Assembly (NCBI GenBank): GCA_948496895.1
Contig: CAOOJO010000126.1
Location: forward strand, 1-7,354
Direction of reading: 5' to 3'
From: an uncultured Acetatifactor sp.
GTDB lineage: Bacteria; Bacillota; Clostridia; Lachnospirales; Lachnospiraceae
DNA: 7,354 bases
The translations under genes and the position numbers were made by a program. The notes beneath the pieces were generated by a model. It was given only the letters and a program-made list of their open reading frames with translations, was not told where the DNA came from and ran no database searches. Within the stretch, counting starts at the first letter, position 1; each line of letters begins with the position of its first letter. Shown piece after piece: positions 6,268 to 7,354 of the stretch.

Positions 6268-6634
6268 TGATGCGGATCCCGTCCTCCTGCCGGACTTTTT
6301 ATGGTTTCCATCCTGTCCCCCCAATGGGCCCTGGGGCATCCTCTGCCGAAGGCCCATGGCCGTCCCTGCAGGCTTTCCGCCACGCCGATACATCTGTCAC
6401 ATCAGCGGCATCGCATCGCGCCCGGAATCCCCTTCCTGCTTCCCATCGGGAACGGCATAAAAAAATGGCATTTAGACAAGGAAATCCTTTCCCTGCATAA
6501 ATACCATCCGTGGTGTCCATATCTAATCTGTACTCGGCGCAGTCGGCCGAACTGCTTTCCTGTACTAAGTATATCGACATGTTCGCGGCTTTCTTTAGCC
6601 TATTTTTTCCATCTTGTCCGACCGCCGGCCCCAA

Positions 6635-7129
6635 TCACTTCTTCTGCTTCTGGGCCGCCTGCTTGGCCTGGGCCGCCCTGGCGGACATCATGCTGGCCAG
6701 CATCTCCCTGGGCAGGATGATGTTGGCCCCGAAGGGATTGATTACCATGCCCAGGGCGGGGCAGAGGTTCCCCTTGGGATCGCGGCGCAGTATCATGGCG
6801 GCGTATTCCTCCAGCTTCAGCGCGAAGTACGGGAACTTCTGGTTCTTCTCCTGCCATTTCTCGTACTCTGCCGTGTCCGTGAAGGCCATGAAGAACTTCG
6901 CGCCGTCCGGCGTGTTCAGCATGGGGAACTGGACCTTGCTGTTCGGGGCCAGGACGAGCTTGCCCTCGGCATCCTCCGTGGGGGCCGGGTCTATCATAGC
7001 CGGGGAGAGGAAGCTGGCCTTGGTCAGCTCTCCCATGAACATATTGCGGTGCGCGGGCGTGTCCTCGGCCTTCATCAGCTCGATGGCGCCTACCAGCATT
7101 GGATTGGATACGGTTTTATTGAATTCCAT
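6635..7129 (-). CDS. SseB family protein (N-terminal SseB domain only)
   Basis: A 164-residue protein (166 if begun at the ATG at 7135) resembling the SseB N-terminal domain, named for E. coli SseB, whose overproduction raises serine sensitivity; the molecular role is not established. Recognisable parts are the N-terminal helix NPMLVGAIELMKAEDTPAHR, the strand pair LVLAPNSKVQFPMLNTPDGAKFFMAFTD, the segment YEKWQ and the closing GMVINPFGANIILPREML. E. coli SseB is about 258 residues, so only the first domain is present. The tail after about 148 is a short Ala/Gln/Lys-rich helix. It is probably a soluble cytoplasmic protein; no signal peptide or membrane segment appears. The start at 7129 is preferred because GGAGG (7143-7139) lies nine bases from it but only three from the ATG at 7135. 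It has its own strong promoter and no terminator before the next gene. Confidence 0.85.
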   Translation of the reverse strand: MEFNKTVSNPMLVGAIELMKAEDTPAHRNMFMGELTKASFLSPAMIDPAPTEDAEGKLVLAPNSKVQFPMLNTPDGAKFFMAFTDTAEYEKWQEKNQKFPYFALKLEEYAAMILRRDPKGNLCPALGMVINPFGANIILPREMLASMMSARAAQAKQAAQKQKK

Positions 7130-7138
7130 GGTCATATA

Positions 7139-7144
7139 CCTCCC
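7139..7144 (-). promoter_or_regulatory. Shine-Dalgarno site that decides the sseB-like start
   Basis: GGGAGG on the minus strand is three bases after adjustment from the ATG at 7135 but nine from the ATG at 7129. Three is too close for efficient initiation, so the second ATG, two codons in, is the likelier start. Confidence 0.6.
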
Positions 7145-7160
7145 TGTCAGTCATAAACCC

Positions 7161-7189
7161 ATTATAGCCAGTCGGCGTGGCTTTCGCAA
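7161..7189 (-). promoter_or_regulatory. Sigma-A promoter of the sseB-like gene
   Basis: Minus-strand TTGCGA (7189-7184), a 17-base spacer and a perfect TATAAT (7166-7161). The start point would be near 7154, leaving an untranslated leader of about 25 bases that holds the GGGAGG ribosome site. Confidence 0.88.
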
Positions 7190-7240
7190 CCTAAAATTCT
7201 ATTTTCAAGCGGATTTTGGGGCGAACTTCCCCTAAGTGGC

Positions 7241-7276
7241 AGGAACCGCCACATGGCCTCCCACATGGCGGTTCCT
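7241..7276. repeat. Perfect 11-bp inverted repeat with internal direct repeat
   Basis: Arms AGGAACCGCCA (7241-7251) and TGGCGGTTCCT (7266-7276) are exact reverse complements around a 14-base centre. In addition, CCACATGGC occurs twice on the plus strand (7250-7258 and 7261-7269), across the arm-centre boundaries. Neither strand shows a U-tract after the stem, so it is not a standard terminator. It lies about 50 bases upstream of the sseB-like -35 box. It may be the end of an upstream transcript, a regulator site or a copy of a small interspersed repeat. Confidence 0.6.
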
Positions 7277-7354
7277 GAAAAGAAGATCTATACGGCCCTC
7301 TGCAATACGGGAAGCGCGGCCCCTCCATGATTGCCTCTCCCCCTGGGTCACGCC

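Larger units (their letters stand above)
6210..6634 (-). other. About 425 bases without a convincing gene, between sseB-like gene and EF-hand-loop gene
   Basis: No terminator follows the sseB-like stop codon: the short GGCT/AGCC stem near 6585-6600 has only four pairs and no U-tract in the transcribed direction. Read-through into the EF-hand-loop gene is therefore possible. A TATACT on the minus strand near 6569-6574 has no good -35 partner. An open frame at 6299-6634 was rejected because its possible starts lack ribosome sites and its product is rich in Trp, Arg and Cys and resembles no family I know. An in-frame extension of the EF-hand-loop gene to 6383 is likewise not favoured, though the ATG at 6311 does have a G-rich stretch before it. 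Confidence 0.5.

Noticed and set aside
6585..6612. A plus-strand terminator-like element (GGCT/AGCC stem followed by a T-run)
   Set aside because: The stem has only four base pairs, and there is no plus-strand gene for it to terminate.
6299..6634. A 111-codon minus-strand frame between the sseB-like and EF-hand-loop genes
   Set aside because: Its ATGs lack ribosome sites, the product is rich in Trp, Cys and Arg, and no family resemblance is visible. It begins exactly after the previous stop only because the frame is open there.
6510..7235. A 241-codon open frame on the plus strand opposite the sseB-like gene
   Set aside because: It is antisense to a gene with a near-perfect promoter and ribosome site, and runs through that promoter and its upstream region.
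7254..7330. A short plus-strand frame beginning at the ATG at 7254
   Set aside because: It encodes only about 25 residues, has no ribosome site of note and overlaps the inverted repeat.
7232..7354. C-terminal end of a gene entering from the right edge (minus-strand frame ending at TAG 7234-7232)
   Set aside because: Only about 40 codons are visible, they resemble no family, and the frame runs through the inverted repeat; there is too little to support a partial gene.

Overview
The window looks like chromosomal DNA from a GC-rich member of the Clostridia, most likely a Lachnospiraceae-type gut Firmicute. This rests on ddl-murF gene order, strong Shine-Dalgarno sites (GGAGG, AAGGAG), sigma-A promoters with a perfect TATAAT, U-tailed intrinsic terminators, and a protein family with EF-hand-like loops that I associate with Lachnospiraceae. 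The assignment is inference from gene content; no rRNA or other marker is present. All six recognisable genes lie on the minus strand, so transcription runs from high to low coordinates. No tRNA, rRNA, CRISPR array, insertion sequence or phage gene was seen.

Layout in transcription order, right to left. (1) 7354-7130: a perfect 11-bp inverted repeat containing a direct repeat, then a near-consensus sigma-A promoter. (2) 7129-6635: a small SseB N-terminal-domain protein. (3) 6634-6210: about 425 bases of GC-rich sequence with no convincing gene, carrying a possible G-quadruplex near its end. (4) 6209-4980: a protein of unknown function with three EF-hand-like calcium loops, probably started at TTG, closed by a strong terminator. 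(5) 4914-4796: an intergenic region with a sigma-F-like promoter candidate. (6) 4795-3806: a single-pass membrane protein with a degenerate M23 (LytM) domain in which every catalytic position is substituted, resembling SpoIIQ-type scaffolds. (7) 3787-2606: a metal-dependent amidohydrolase 18 bases downstream of gene 6 and probably cotranscribed, closed by a terminator whose stem covers its stop codon. (8) 2525-2358: a sigma-A promoter and a leader that begins with an 11-bp hairpin. (9) 2357-1329: D-alanine--D-alanine ligase. (10) 1263-1: MurF, running off the left edge.

How they work together: Ddl makes D-Ala-D-Ala and MurF adds it to the UDP-MurNAc-tripeptide, so the left third is a cell-wall precursor operon. 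The degenerate M23 protein is also tied to the envelope, but probably as a non-enzymatic scaffold, and its promoter candidate raises the possibility of forespore expression. The amidohydrolase, the EF-hand-loop protein and the SseB protein have no assigned substrate or role here. The most interesting part is the M23 pseudoenzyme with its sporulation-type promoter candidate and coupled amidohydrolase.
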